Shown here piece by piece: positions 7,410 through 17,044 of a stretch of DNA of 64,000 nt. A model generated the notes under the pieces. The model saw only the letters and a program-made list of their open reading frames with translations, did no database searches and was not told where the DNA came from. The translations under genes were made by a program, and so were the position numbers. This DNA is from Amycolatopsis taiwanensis DSM 45107 (lineage in GTDB: Bacteria > Actinomycetota > Actinomycetes > Mycobacteriales > Pseudonocardiaceae), in the NCBI RefSeq assembly GCF_000519205.1, contig NZ_JAFB01000046.1, positions 1 through 64,000 on the forward strand, read 5' to 3'. Every line of letters starts with the position of its first letter. Position 1 is the first letter of the stretch.

Positions 7410-8432
7410 ATGGACCCTGGGCTTCCCGACGACTACACCGTGTACTCCGCCCTGGCGCTGGCCGTGCGCGCACCATCGCTGCACAACTCGCAGCCGTGGA
7501 TCTGGCAGGTCGGCGCTCGGACCGTGCAGCTCTACGCCGACCGGGAACGGCTGCTGCCCGAAACCGACCCGGAAGGCCGCGACCTGCTGCTCAGCTGTGG
7601 CGCGGCACTCCACCATCTCCGGGCCGGGTTCGCCGCCCTTGGCTGGCGGACGGAGGTGCATCGGCTGCCCGACCCGGCCGAGCCCGACCGCCTGGCGGCG
7701 ATCGAGTTCCATCCCCATGAGCCCAGCCAGACCGAGATCGCGCTCGCCGCGGCGATCCCGCGCCGGCGGACCGACCGGCGCCGGTACACCTCGTGGCCGG
7801 TACCAACGGGGTATCTAGAGGACATGGCCGTGCAGGCGGCCGATGAGGGCACCGTGTTCCGCACCGCGGACGGCCCCGCCCGCGACCACATCGCGGCGGC
7901 GATCCGCGAGGCCGCGCGTGCCCACGCCAGTGACCCGGATTACCAGGCCGAACTCGCGGCGTGGAGCGGACGTTACGAGTCGCCCGAAGGGGTGCCCGCG
8001 GCGAACGTGCCGGCACCGGACGAGACCCCCGGCGCCCTACCGGGACGGGGCTTCGCCGAGCCACGTCTCGCGCAGCCGAGCGCAGCCACCGCCGAAGAGG
8101 AATACGAAGACGTGCTGGCCGTGATCGCGACCGCCTCCGACGACCCGATGTCCCAGTTGCGCGCCGGTGAGGCGACCAGCGCCGTGGCGCTGCTGGCCAC
8201 CAGCGTGGGACTGGCCAGTTGCCCGTTGACCGAGGCGCTGGAGATCCACGACACCCGCGACCTCATCCGCAGCCAGGTCACCGGCGGCAACTTCCCGCAG
8301 ATGGTGCTGCGCCTGGGCTGGGCGCCGGTGAACGCCGATCCCCTGCCCGCGACCCCCCGCCGCCCGCTCGAAGAGGTCGTACGGGACCTCCCGCCCCGGC
8401 CGGCGGGCCCGCCGCGAACAACCTCGCGTTGA
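7410..8432 (+). CDS. Acg-like nitroreductase-fold protein (Rv2032 family)
   Basis: 340 residues. The N-terminus 'AVRAPSLHNSQPWIWQV' is the hallmark of the Acg/Rv2032 group, which has two half nitroreductase domains in one chain; 'RRRTDRRRYTSWPVP' and 'LATSVGLASCPLTEALEI' are the second and third conserved blocks. Characterised relatives bind FMN tightly but lack nitroreductase activity and are thought to sequester flavin under stress. It follows the USP gene by 126 bp in the same direction, an arrangement known from mycobacterial dormancy genes. Confidence 0.9.
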   Translation: MDPGLPDDYTVYSALALAVRAPSLHNSQPWIWQVGARTVQLYADRERLLPETDPEGRDLLLSCGAALHHLRAGFAALGWRTEVHRLPDPAEPDRLAAIEFHPHEPSQTEIALAAAIPRRRTDRRRYTSWPVPTGYLEDMAVQAADEGTVFRTADGPARDHIAAAIREAARAHASDPDYQAELAAWSGRYESPEGVPAANVPAPDETPGALPGRGFAEPRLAQPSAATAEEEYEDVLAVIATASDDPMSQLRAGEATSAVALLATSVGLASCPLTEALEIHDTRDLIRSQVTGGNFPQMVLRLGWAPVNADPLPATPRRPLEEVVRDLPPRPAGPPRTTSR

Positions 8433-8601
8433 GGTCCCGGTTTCGGAATCGACGGCCTCGCGGCGCAACGTAGGCCGGACGTGGCCGTGCCGGTCTGGAC
8501 CAGTTTCCGGCTACCCCACCACCGATTTCCGGCTACCCCCACCACGGATCGAGGTGTGCTCCGCATGGTCCGGGTGTCCGATACCTACGAAGCTTCCCGG
8601 C

Positions 8602-9937
8602 ATGACGATGAACAAGTACCTGTCTGGGCCTTTCGCCCCGGTCACCGAGGAGGTGACCGCGTTCGGCCTTCCGGTCACCGGGCGGATTCCGGCCGAGTTG
8701 TCCGGCCGCTACCTCCGCAATGGTCCCAATCCCCTCGGTGGAAGACCCCGTCGCGCACCTGTGGAACTTCGGCGAGGGAATGGTACACGGAGTGCGGATC
8801 CGTGACGGCCGCGCGGAGTGGTACCGCAATCGCTGGGTCCGCTCGTCCTCGATCTCGGACCAGCTCGGCGAACCTGGCCACGGACGGGCGATCACCGGGC
8901 CGGACTTCGGTCCCAACGTGCACGTGATCGGGCACGCCGGCCGCACGTTCGCACTGGTCGAGGATCTGCTTCGGCCCTACGAACTGGGATACGAGCTGGA
9001 CACGGTCGGGCCGTGCGATCTCGGCCGGACCGAGGACGGGTTCAGCGTGAACGCCCACGCGAAGCACGACCCGCACACCGGTGAGCTGCACGCGGTCGCG
9101 TTCTATTCGGGTCTGGACTACGTCAAGCACATCGTCGTCGACCCGGACGGCTCGACGATCCAGGCCACCGACATTCCGGTCCCCGGCCGGCCATACATGC
9201 ACGACTTCGCGCTCACCGAGCGGTTCGTCGTCGTCTACGACTTGCCGGTCACGTTCGGCGCGGCCGCTCCGGCGTCCGGCCGATGGATCCCGTACGTGTG
9301 GAATCCCGAGCACCCTCCTCGAATCGGCGTACTACCGAGGTCCGGCGGTCCCATCCGATGGTTCGACGTGTCGCCCTGCTTCGTCGGGCACACCCTCAAC
9401 GCCTACGACGACGGTGCCTCGATCGTGATCGACGTGATCCGGTTCGGACCCGGCTTCGAACCGGCTGACATCGGCGGCAACCGCCCGATGGTGGACCGCT
9501 GGACGATCGACCTGGACACCGGCAAGGTTGACGAGCGACGCATCGACGACCGTCCGCAGGACTTTCCCCGCGTCAACGAGTCTCTCGTCTCCCGGCCGCA
9601 CCGCTATGGATACACGGCGGCGAGTTCGCTGTACGCGGCACACGAGCCCCGCGCCACCTTCACCAACGCGCTGATCAAGCACGACTTCGCCACCGGCCGC
9701 TCCGAGGCCCACCAGTTCGCTCACGATGCCGCTGCCGGCGAGGCCGTCTTCGTGCCCTCCGCCGGCGCCACGGCCGAGGACGACGGGTACCTGATGTCCT
9801 TTGTGCACAGTCCGGAACGCGGCGCGGCCGACCTGGTCATCCTGTCCGCACAAGACGTTTCCGGCGACCCGCTTGCGCGCATCCACCTGCCCGGCCGGGT
9901 CCCGCTGGGCTTCCACGGCAGCTGGCTGACCGATTAG
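8602..9937 (+). pseudogene. Carotenoid oxygenase (RPE65/apocarotenoid cleavage family), single frameshift
   Basis: The N-terminus starts at ATG 8602 (MTMNKYLSGPFAPVTEEV) and reads to 'GRYLRNGPNPLG'; the remainder continues in the +1 frame from about 8738 ('VEDPVAHLWNFGEGMVHGV') to the stop at 9937. Joined, they give about 445 residues, the usual family length. All four iron-ligand His regions are present: 'AHAKHDPHTGEL', 'MHDFALTERF', 'GHTLNAYDDG' and the terminal 'GFHGSW'. The enzyme would cleave carotenoid or stilbene double bonds with Fe(II). Only one base is missing at 8737-8740 and the rest is intact, so this is either a very recent mutation or a sequence error. Confidence 0.88.
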
Positions 9938-9979
9938 CGGCGTCCCCGCCGGGTGCGTTCGGCGGGGACACACCCGGTG

Positions 9980-10609
9980 TCAGAATCCGATGGCTTCGCG
10001 GAGCAACAGGACGGTGCCGCGCCCGGGGTAGGTTTCCGCGTTCATGATGAGAAGGCGGTTGACGGCGCTGGGAGACCCGTAGACCTTCATGGCGCGTTCG
10101 CTTTCCAGCGGGAGGCAGTGGTCTTCGACGCGACGCAGCGCGGTGCTCAGGTCGGGCACCACCTTCTGCGCCCCGGCGATCCAGATCGCGCGCGCGGCGC
10201 CCCCGGAGTAGGCGGGTATCTGGCTTCCGCTGCCCGAAGCGACCACGATGGAGCCGGTTTCGGTGATCGCGTGGACGCTACCCAGGACGACGTCGGGGCT
10301 GGCGAACATCCGCCGGATCTCGTCGCCCTGGGTGGCGCGGTCCATGGCCAGGCCGCGTGGCCTCAAGGCGTCGTATCGCCCGCTGGCGTTGATGTCGTCA
10401 TCGATGCCGGACAGGCGGAGGGTCTCGCTGGCCGCGGTGAACACGGTGGCGCCCTCGGGGATCAGCTCCTTGACGCGGGTACGCGCGGCCGCGACGTCGT
10501 CGAGGATCTCGACGGTGAACCCGCTTTCTTTCAGCGCGGCGGCCGCCCGCTCCAGACGCTCCGCGGATGCCGGTTCGGCGAACGGTGTTGCTGGGATCTG
10601 AGTAGTCAT
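9980..10609 (-). CDS. LUD-domain protein (LutC/YkgG-like)
   Basis: 209 residues from ATG 10609, which has AGGAGG with ideal spacing; an upstream in-frame start at 10630 lacks a site. The LUD domain reads from 'VEILDDVAAARTRVKELIPE' through 'VFTAASETLRLSGIDDDIN' to 'GSVHAITETGSIVVASGSGS' and 'VPDLSTALRRVEDHCLPLES'. LUD proteins are subunits of lactate-oxidising LutABC complexes, but stand-alone ones of this length are common in actinobacteria. No lutA or lutB is nearby, so lactate oxidation cannot be claimed. It follows a SnoaL-like gene in the same operon (18-bp gap). Confidence 0.86.
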   Translation of the reverse strand: MTTQIPATPFAEPASAERLERAAAALKESGFTVEILDDVAAARTRVKELIPEGATVFTAASETLRLSGIDDDINASGRYDALRPRGLAMDRATQGDEIRRMFASPDVVLGSVHAITETGSIVVASGSGSQIPAYSGGAARAIWIAGAQKVVPDLSTALRRVEDHCLPLESERAMKVYGSPSAVNRLLIMNAETYPGRGTVLLLREAIGF

Positions 10610-10626
10610 GGTGCCTCCTGGGTTGG

Positions 10627-11088
10627 TCATGCTGTGGTCGGTCCGGCTGCGCTTGGCGCCGAGCCCGGCAGCGGGGTGTTGTCGACGTACCGGACTTCGT
10701 AGACCCGCTCGGCGAACTTCCAGCCTTCGTCGGTGCGCTGGTAGCGGTCGTGGTAAATGGCGTAGTTCAGGTGCGAACTGCCGTCACGAAGGCGTACGAC
10801 CTCGTGCATGTACGCGCGGCCGGTCGCGGTGTCGCCGTCCAGCTGGATCGAGCCCGGGTGCGTGTTCTGCACGAAGAAGTCCCACATGCTCTGTAGCCGC
10901 TCGCCCCCGGTGCGGATCTCCTCCCGGCCGACCGCCTCGGTGGGGACGTTGGGCATCCGCAGCACACCGTCCGGGGTGAACAGCGACGCGAGGCGGGCGC
11001 GGTCGCGCATCATCGCCGCGTCGGTGAACTCGCCGCGCAACGCCTCGATCTCGACACGGTCAGCGATCGCCTGAAAGTCTGATGTCAC
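10627..11088 (-). CDS. SnoaL/NTF2-like protein
   Basis: 153 residues of the cone-shaped alpha+beta barrel type: helix 'ADRVEIEALRGEFTDAAMMR', then 'LASLFTPDGVLRMPN', 'GREEIRTGGERLQSM', and the beta strands 'GDTATGRAYMHEVVR' and 'HLNYAIYHDRYQRTDEGWKF'. This fold occurs in polyketide cyclases, isomerases and limonene epoxide hydrolases; catalytic residues cannot be assigned. It is the first gene of a two-gene minus-strand operon with the LUD protein and is divergent (151 bp) from the sigma factor gene. Confidence 0.84.
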   Translation of the reverse strand: MTSDFQAIADRVEIEALRGEFTDAAMMRDRARLASLFTPDGVLRMPNVPTEAVGREEIRTGGERLQSMWDFFVQNTHPGSIQLDGDTATGRAYMHEVVRLRDGSSHLNYAIYHDRYQRTDEGWKFAERVYEVRYVDNTPLPGSAPSAAGPTTA

Positions 11089-11239
11089 CGAATCTCCCGC
11101 TCCGTGGATGATTTGTTCGTCTCAGCAGTACGACACCGGAGCACCCCGGAATGTCAGGCGGCGTGCCCCACCTCACAATTCAGTGCGCTGTCTTGTCGAA
11201 CTGATGAGGGCAGCAACGACCAAGGGAGCCGGCGACACC

Positions 11240-12163
11240 ATGACAACCGAATTCGAGCCGGGACACCGTCGCCCCGATCCGGGTCTGAGCGCGATCATGA
11301 GCGAGCGGCGTCAGCTGATCAATCTCGCGTACCGGCTCCTCGGCTCCCTGGCCGATGCCGAGGACGTCGTACAAGAGACCTACGCCCGCTGGTACGCCAT
11401 GCCCCGGCAACAGCAGGAGGCCGTCGAATCCCCTGGCGCCTGGCTGACGACGGTCGCCAGTCGCATCTGTCTCAACCTGCTCGGCTCGGCACGTGCCCGG
11501 CGAGAGACCTATGTGGGCGAATGGATCCCCGAGCCGCTACCCGAACGTACGGAGTTGATCAACAGCGCCACCGTCGACCCGGCCGACCGCATCACCCTCG
11601 ACGAGTCGATCAACATGGCATTCCTCGTCGTGCTCGAATCCATGACCCCGGCCGAACGCGTCGCGTTCATCCTGCACGACGTCTTCCGCTACCCCTTCGC
11701 GGACGTGGCCGAGATCGTCGGCCGGACGCCGGCGGCCTGCCGCCAGCTGGCCTCGTCGGCCCGGCGCCGCATTCGTGCGGCGCAGGCTCCGGCGACCCCG
11801 ACCGCCCAGCAGGCCGACGTCGTCAGGGATTTCAAGCAGGCATGGGAAGCCAGGGACATCGACGCCCTCATCGGCCTCCTGGACCCCAACGCCACGGCGG
11901 TCGCCGACGGCGGCGGCTTCGCCAACGCCCTGCTCCACCCGCTCGAGGGCGGCGAGGAGATCGCCCGCCGCCTCCTCGGTTTCGCCAGCAACAGACCCGA
12001 GCTGACGCTCCTGGAGCGTACGGTCAACGGACAGCCCGGCGTGGTTGCTCAGGAGGATGGCGTCATCGTGGCTGTGACGGCGTTCGACGTCGCAGGCGGC
12101 CGGATCAAGCACATCTGGTCGGTACTCAACCCCGAGAAACTCCGCCCTTGGACAACGAACTGA
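11240..12163 (+). CDS. ECF sigma factor of the SigJ type (with C-terminal SnoaL domain)
   Basis: 307 residues from ATG 11240 (GGGAGCC upstream). Sigma region 2 lies at residues 15-85: 'LINLAYRLLGSLADAEDVVQ', 'ETYARWYAM'. Region 4 is at 120-180 with 'AERVAFILHDVFRYPFADVA' and 'GRTPAACRQLASSARRRI'. A SnoaL-like domain fills 185-300. This architecture defines the ECF41 group (SigJ), in which the C-terminal domain modulates activity instead of a separate anti-sigma factor. ECF41 sigmas usually control an adjacent carboxymuconolactone decarboxylase, oxidoreductase or SnoaL-type gene, which fits the divergent SnoaL/LUD operon at 9980-11088. Confidence 0.93.
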   Translation: MTTEFEPGHRRPDPGLSAIMSERRQLINLAYRLLGSLADAEDVVQETYARWYAMPRQQQEAVESPGAWLTTVASRICLNLLGSARARRETYVGEWIPEPLPERTELINSATVDPADRITLDESINMAFLVVLESMTPAERVAFILHDVFRYPFADVAEIVGRTPAACRQLASSARRRIRAAQAPATPTAQQADVVRDFKQAWEARDIDALIGLLDPNATAVADGGGFANALLHPLEGGEEIARRLLGFASNRPELTLLERTVNGQPGVVAQEDGVIVAVTAFDVAGGRIKHIWSVLNPEKLRPWTTN

Positions 12164-12258
12164 CACGCGCCTGTCAGGCCGCGGCGTACCGCCAGGCCTG
12201 GGGGATACCGTCACCACCAGCACATCCGTGCGAACCCCGGAACACCGTCCCCGGCGAG

Positions 12259-12440
12259 TCCCCGGCCCAGACACCCGAGTTCCCGGTCCAAACACCCGAA
12301 TTCCGGGTTCAGACACCCAAATTCCGGGTTCGGGCAGCCGAATTCCCGGTCCAGGCAGCCGAATTCCCGGTCCAGGCAGCCGAATTCCCGGTCCAGGCAG
12401 CCGAATTCCCGGTCCAGGCAGCCGAATTCCCGGTTCAGCG
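12259..12440. repeat. 21-bp tandem minisatellite, eight units plus a partial
   Basis: Units start at 12259, 12280, 12301, 12322, 12343, 12364, 12385 and 12406, with a partial copy from 12427. Each begins ttcccggtcc and ends gcagccgaa in the canonical form. The last four full units (12343-12426) are identical; the first four diverge progressively. The array lies 95 bp after the sigma-factor stop, outside any supported gene, although it is open in several frames because 21 is divisible by three. Confidence 0.95.
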
Positions 12441-12796
12441 TGGCCGCGCGGCGTCGTCATCGCATGGAGTTGGACATCGGCGTTGACCAACGCGGACCAT
12501 GTGACGGAGCTGAGGCGGAGTGATGTGTCCGAACCCCGCGGCAACCAGAGTGCGGGCCTACGCTGGCCACCAGCAAACCATCCCGTCCGCTGCCCCGTGC
12601 CGGTCGACCGTCCTGGCGCGCTGGGGCCCACGGAGGAGTGATGACCAGTGACAACCGCATTCGTGCTCTGGGGTGGTGGCAGTCTGGGCGCCGTCCAGCC
12701 ACCGTTCACTGGCTCGACAGCGGCAGCCCCAAACCGGGCCTCGCCAGACCGCTGGGCCATTTTCATGACTGAGTTGTTCGTGCCCGCGACGGCGCA
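12441..12796. other. Gene-free stretch after the minisatellite
   Basis: I see no coding region with a recognisable product here on either strand, no RNA gene and no strong hairpin. It separates the repeat array from the 3' end of the TDT transporter gene. Confidence 0.5.
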
Positions 12797-13849
12797 TCAC
12801 CGGCTCCCCCGTAGCCAGCGACAGCACGCGACGAGCATGGCCACGAACGTCACCGCCCACACCGCCAGCGCCGCCCACGCTTCGTTCTCGCCCAACACGA
12901 CCAGCCATGGCGTGCCGATGGCGTGTCCGAGCTGGGCGCTGGCCACGCCGTACATGCCCACCGGGAACACCATGCTCCACAGGTCACTGCCATAGCGCGG
13001 CCGCACCCGGCGGACGAGGTGCCGCCACACGCCCAGGGCCAAAAGCAGCGGGATCAGCCAGGTACAGAACGACCACAACACCATCGAAGCGCCTGCCAGG
13101 ATGTCACGCGGCAGCAGGCGCGCGGTGCCGGGGACGGCGAGCAACCGGGCACCGGCCAGGACCGTGATCGCCGCGGCCCCCATGAACACCCAATAGGGTG
13201 GAACCAATTCCCGTGCCCGCACCGGCCGCACCAGCAGCCGAGCCAACGCCAGCCCGGCCAGCAGCAGGTACAGCACCAACCCGATCGCCCAGCACACCGA
13301 GGCTCCCGCCGCCAGTACCGTGGACGGGCCCACCCGGGAGAACGTGGTGACTGCGACGGCCACCGACTGGGTGCCCACGACCCAGTTGAACCAGGTGCCG
13401 TTGACCTGCTCAAGCATCGGACGACGGCGCGGATCGGCGATCAGGCCCAACGGCACGCCGTAGTCGAGGACCAGCCAGCCCAGCACACCGACGACGAGCA
13501 ACACGGTCGCCGGCCACCACCAGCCGTCCACGGCCAGCTGCGCGGCCAGCACGTTCGACGCGGCAACGAAGGTGATGAACGCGAATCCCTGCGGGCTGAC
13601 CACATCGGCCAGCACCTGCCGCGGCCACCGCCACAGGCGCCACCCGGACATCACCACCAACCCGACATAACCGACCAGCCCGACCAGCAAAAGCGCGCTG
13701 GACACGGCCGGAAAGCCATCGCTGTGCAGGGCGGTGGCCACGACGCCGGTGGCCATGACGAACGCGAACACACCCGGGTCGAGACCACGCACGACCCGCC
13801 CCCACGCCACCCAAAACGGAGGGCGTTCGCGTGCTGGTTGCTGACCCAC
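12797..13849 (-). CDS. TDT/SLAC1 family transporter (tellurite-resistance TehA or C4-dicarboxylate type)
   Basis: 350 residues with about ten hydrophobic helices, as expected for the TehA/Mae1/SLAC1 fold. The first helix has the conserved 'GLDPGVFAFVMATGVVATAL', and the later pairs of helices include 'GTWFNWVVGTQSVAV' and 'LWSMVFPVGMYGVASAQLG'. Family members are anion channels or proton-coupled exporters for malate, sulfite or tellurite; the substrate here is not predictable. It stands alone. The 297 bp upstream (13850-14146) contain no recognisable gene. Confidence 0.88.
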   Translation of the reverse strand: MGQQPARERPPFWVAWGRVVRGLDPGVFAFVMATGVVATALHSDGFPAVSSALLLVGLVGYVGLVVMSGWRLWRWPRQVLADVVSPQGFAFITFVAASNVLAAQLAVDGWWWPATVLLVVGVLGWLVLDYGVPLGLIADPRRRPMLEQVNGTWFNWVVGTQSVAVAVTTFSRVGPSTVLAAGASVCWAIGLVLYLLLAGLALARLLVRPVRARELVPPYWVFMGAAAITVLAGARLLAVPGTARLLPRDILAGASMVLWSFCTWLIPLLLALGVWRHLVRRVRPRYGSDLWSMVFPVGMYGVASAQLGHAIGTPWLVVLGENEAWAALAVWAVTFVAMLVACCRWLRGSR

Positions 13850-14146
13850 GCAATCGACTCTCGGCTGGTGGCGTCACCGGCTGTCGCCGGAGCAGATCCG
13901 AAATCCCCGAGCCGGCAAGGTGGACCAGCAGCCCGGAAGCGATCTCTAGATCCTTTATAGACGGTTTGCTCCCGCTCGCCGGGAACGAGGCAGGTCCGAG
14001 ATTCCATGCCGTCGACGGCACCCGCTTCGACCACGACCCCAATGCCCGCAGGGCCGTGATCGTCCAGTTCGGACCGCGGAATTCAGCCGAACGTGACCCG
14101 GCCGAAGCGCCTGGGACAATAACGTGAAAACGAAGGAGAAATCTCA

Positions 14147-15907
14147 GTGAGCAACCACGAGGTACAGCCACTGCTCGGCCAGGTCGCCACCATCGTGTCC
14201 GCGGCGATCAACCGGGCACGTCCCGAACTGGCGGGAGCGGACCCCGTGGTACGTCGCTCCGAGCACGCCGACTTCCAGTCCAATGCCGCGCTCGCGCTGG
14301 CCAAACGCACCCGCACCAGGCCCGCCGACCTCGCCGGCGAGCTGACCACCGCGCTCGACTACGCGGAAGTGATCGGTTCGGTCGAACTGTCCGGGCCCGG
14401 ATTCCTCAACATCACCGTGCCCGACCACGCCGTCTGGGGCCAGGTGTCCGCACGGCTGGCCAGCCCGCGGCTGGGTGTCGGCGCCCCGGAGGAGGGGCGG
14501 CGCACGGTCATCGACTACTCCGCACCCAACATCGCCAAGGAGATGCACGTCGGGCACCTGCGCACCACCATCATCGGGGACAGCCTCGCCCGCGTGCTCG
14601 GCTTCCTCGGCGCCGAGGTGATCCGGCAGAACCACCTCGGGGACTGGGGCACCCAGTTCGGCATGCTCATCCAGTACCTCGACGAGCACCCCGACGCCAC
14701 CTGGCGTCACGACGAACTATCCGGCAACACCTCGGCCGTGTCCGCCCTCGACGAGCTGTACAAGACCGCTCGCAAGGTGTTCGACGCCGATCCCGCCTTC
14801 GCCGACCGCTCCCGTCAACGGGTCGTCGCCCTGCAATCCGGCGAGCCCGCCACGCTGGCGCGGTGGAAGGAAATCGTCGCCGAATCCGAAAAAGCCTTCC
14901 ACGACATCTACCACCGGCTCGGCGTGCTGCTCGCCCCCGAAGACTCCGTCGGCGAGTCGTTCTACAACCCCGTGCTCGCCGACACGATCGCCGAACTCGT
15001 CGACGCCGGAATCGCCGTCGACAGCGAAGGCGCGCTGGTGATCTTCTCCGAGGAGGTCACCGGCCCCGAGGGCAACCCCGTGCCGCTGATGGTGCGCAAG
15101 AGCGACGGCGGCTACGGCTACGACACCACCGATCTGGCCACCATCCGCTACCGCATCCACGACCTCAAGGCCGACCGGCTGCTCTATGTCACCGACTCTC
15201 GGCAAGCCCTGCACTTCCGCCTGATCTTCGAAGCCGCCCGGCGCGTCGGCTGGCTCACCGACGACATCGAGGCCGCACACGTGCCCTACGGCACCGTCCT
15301 CGGCCCCGACGGGCGCCCGTTCAAGACGCGCGCGGGCGGCACCGTGCGCCTGATGGACCTGCTCGACGACGCGGTGAACCGCGCCCGCGCGGTCGTCCAG
15401 GAGAAAGACTCCGGCCTTGACCCGGCCGAGCTCGACCGGATCGCCGAACAAGCCGGCATCGGTGCGGTCAAATACGCCGACCTGTCCACCTCCCGGACGA
15501 AGGACTACGCCTTCGACGTCGACCGTATGGTCTCCCTCACCGGCAACACCGGCGTCTACCTCCAATACGCCCACACCCGCGTCCGCTCCATACTCCGCAA
15601 CGCCGGCGACCCCGAGATCACCATCGACCCCAGCGTTCCGCTCGAACCCGCCGAACGCGCCCTCGCCCTCGAACTGGACGCCTACAGCACCACCCTCGCC
15701 GAGGTCGGCGCCAGCCTCGAACCTCACCGGCTCTGCGGCTACCTCTACGACCTCGCCCGTGACTTCACCACCTTCTACGAAGCCTGCCCAGTCCTGAAGG
15801 CCGGCGAACCCGTCCGCGGCAACCGCCTCGCGCTGTGTCAACTCACCGGCCGCACACTCGAGCACGGGCTCGGACTCCTCGGCATCACCGCACCCGACCG
15901 CATGTAA
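14147..15907 (+). CDS. argS: Arginine--tRNA ligase
   Basis: 586 residues from GTG 14147, with GAAGGAGAA upstream. Class I synthetase that charges tRNA-Arg. The N-terminal Add-1 domain is at 1-100; the HIGH-type motif is 'APNIAKEMHVGHLRTT' near residue 126; the degenerate KMSKS region typical of ArgRS reads 'GRPFKTRAGGTVRL'; the DALR anticodon-binding domain with 'YLQYAHTRVRSILRNAG' forms the C-terminus. The usual actinobacterial chromosomal neighbour lysA is absent; instead it sits between a transporter and an amidohydrolase. It may therefore be a second copy or a relocated gene. Confidence 0.95.
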   Translation: MSNHEVQPLLGQVATIVSAAINRARPELAGADPVVRRSEHADFQSNAALALAKRTRTRPADLAGELTTALDYAEVIGSVELSGPGFLNITVPDHAVWGQVSARLASPRLGVGAPEEGRRTVIDYSAPNIAKEMHVGHLRTTIIGDSLARVLGFLGAEVIRQNHLGDWGTQFGMLIQYLDEHPDATWRHDELSGNTSAVSALDELYKTARKVFDADPAFADRSRQRVVALQSGEPATLARWKEIVAESEKAFHDIYHRLGVLLAPEDSVGESFYNPVLADTIAELVDAGIAVDSEGALVIFSEEVTGPEGNPVPLMVRKSDGGYGYDTTDLATIRYRIHDLKADRLLYVTDSRQALHFRLIFEAARRVGWLTDDIEAAHVPYGTVLGPDGRPFKTRAGGTVRLMDLLDDAVNRARAVVQEKDSGLDPAELDRIAEQAGIGAVKYADLSTSRTKDYAFDVDRMVSLTGNTGVYLQYAHTRVRSILRNAGDPEITIDPSVPLEPAERALALELDAYSTTLAEVGASLEPHRLCGYLYDLARDFTTFYEACPVLKAGEPVRGNRLALCQLTGRTLEHGLGLLGITAPDRM

Positions 15908-15940
15908 CTCCTCGCGGCGACAGGACGGTTCCGGGTGTTC

Positions 15941-16948
15941 TTACGCGACCTGTACGCGGCTGAGTGAGTCGGCGAAGCGTGCGGGCGTAAGGTCGAGCGC
16001 GCCCGGAACCCAGCACGGTGGGCACGGACTGCGCACGTCGGTCATGGCGGTGAGCACGTCCTCGGGCGTGAGCCCGACGGCCAGCAGAGCGTTGACCTCG
16101 CGCGGGTTGACACCCAGCGGTAGCGGTCCGTTGCCCAGATCTGTTCCATAGTGGACAACGCCCCCATGCTCGACGAAGCGCCGCAGGTTGTCCGTCGCGG
16201 TACGCAGCTGCGGGGTGTCAGCGCCGAATCCGTGAATGTCCAGAGTGCTCACCCAGCTCATTCCCTGCGCCACATCGGCCAGGAGCCGGTCATCGACGCG
16301 TTCGGTCCACGGGGTGTGTGCCAGCCGTTCGATGCCGTTGTCGCAAGCGAACCGCGTCATGCCTTCGCCTTCGACGTGGGCGATGACGCCGAGACCGGCG
16401 TCATGCGCAGCGGTGACGATCGCCGCGAGCACGGAGGCCGGCAGCACCGGGCCGGCGGCGGAGTTCAGCGCGACCTTGATGGCACGCGCGCCGACCTGCT
16501 GCTGCTCACCCACGGCGGCCGCGGCATCGAGTGGTGAACGCACTTCGCGGAAGCTCCCGGCATCGGCCCAGGACCGATCACTGGGATAGCCGCGTGGGGC
16601 CGTCAGGAAGGCACCAACCACCTGCATCCTCGGCAGGGCCGGGTCGTCGGCAGGCAAGTGTGCCTCGAGCGCACCGGGAGCGCTTCCGAGATCGTGTACC
16701 TCGGCGATCCCGCCCGCGCGAACCGAGCGGAGATCCACGAGTCCACAGTGGACGTGTGCGTCACGCAGTCCAGGAAGTACGAATCCGTCGAGTTTCCTGA
16801 TCCGGGCGCCGGCCGGAACGGCCTCGGGCGCGACCGGCCCGGAACCGGCCGGAACACCCTGGTGGAGGCGCAGTGCGCACCGGCCGAACCAGCGGCCGGA
16901 GCCCCACCAGGCCGAGTCGGCCAACAGCCATTCATCCGCGATGTCCAC
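15941..16948 (-). CDS. Amidohydrolase family protein
   Basis: 335 residues. The metal-dependent hydrolase signature is readable in order: 'GLRDAHVHCGLVDL' (HxH on strand 1), a candidate carbamylated Lys in 'ARAIKVALNSAAG', metal His in 'GVIAHVEGEGM' and 'ERLAHTPWTE', and the catalytic Asp in 'HYGTDLGNGPLPLG'. It would hydrolyse a cyclic amide, lactone or similar bond; the substrate is unknown. It converges with argS, the two stops being 33 bp apart. N- and C-terminal beta-sandwich pieces are short, as in small imidazolonepropionase-like relatives. Confidence 0.85.
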   Translation of the reverse strand: MDIADEWLLADSAWWGSGRWFGRCALRLHQGVPAGSGPVAPEAVPAGARIRKLDGFVLPGLRDAHVHCGLVDLRSVRAGGIAEVHDLGSAPGALEAHLPADDPALPRMQVVGAFLTAPRGYPSDRSWADAGSFREVRSPLDAAAAVGEQQQVGARAIKVALNSAAGPVLPASVLAAIVTAAHDAGLGVIAHVEGEGMTRFACDNGIERLAHTPWTERVDDRLLADVAQGMSWVSTLDIHGFGADTPQLRTATDNLRRFVEHGGVVHYGTDLGNGPLPLGVNPREVNALLAVGLTPEDVLTAMTDVRSPCPPCWVPGALDLTPARFADSLSRVQVA

Positions 16949-17044
16949 GTTCTACAGCCTCATCTCCGTGCGCACTGCGTGCCTGATCCGAGCCCGATCA
17001 CACTAGTCCCGAGCACTTCCGAAAAATTGCCCTGGGAAGCTTTG

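Noticed and set aside
12259-12440. CRISPR array
   Set aside because: Tandem units are contiguous with no unique spacers; it is a minisatellite.
11104-12486. 460-residue plus-strand frame across the sigma factor and minisatellite
   Set aside because: Overlaps the SigJ-type gene in another frame; Arg/Pro-rich, low-complexity tail derived from the 21-bp repeat.
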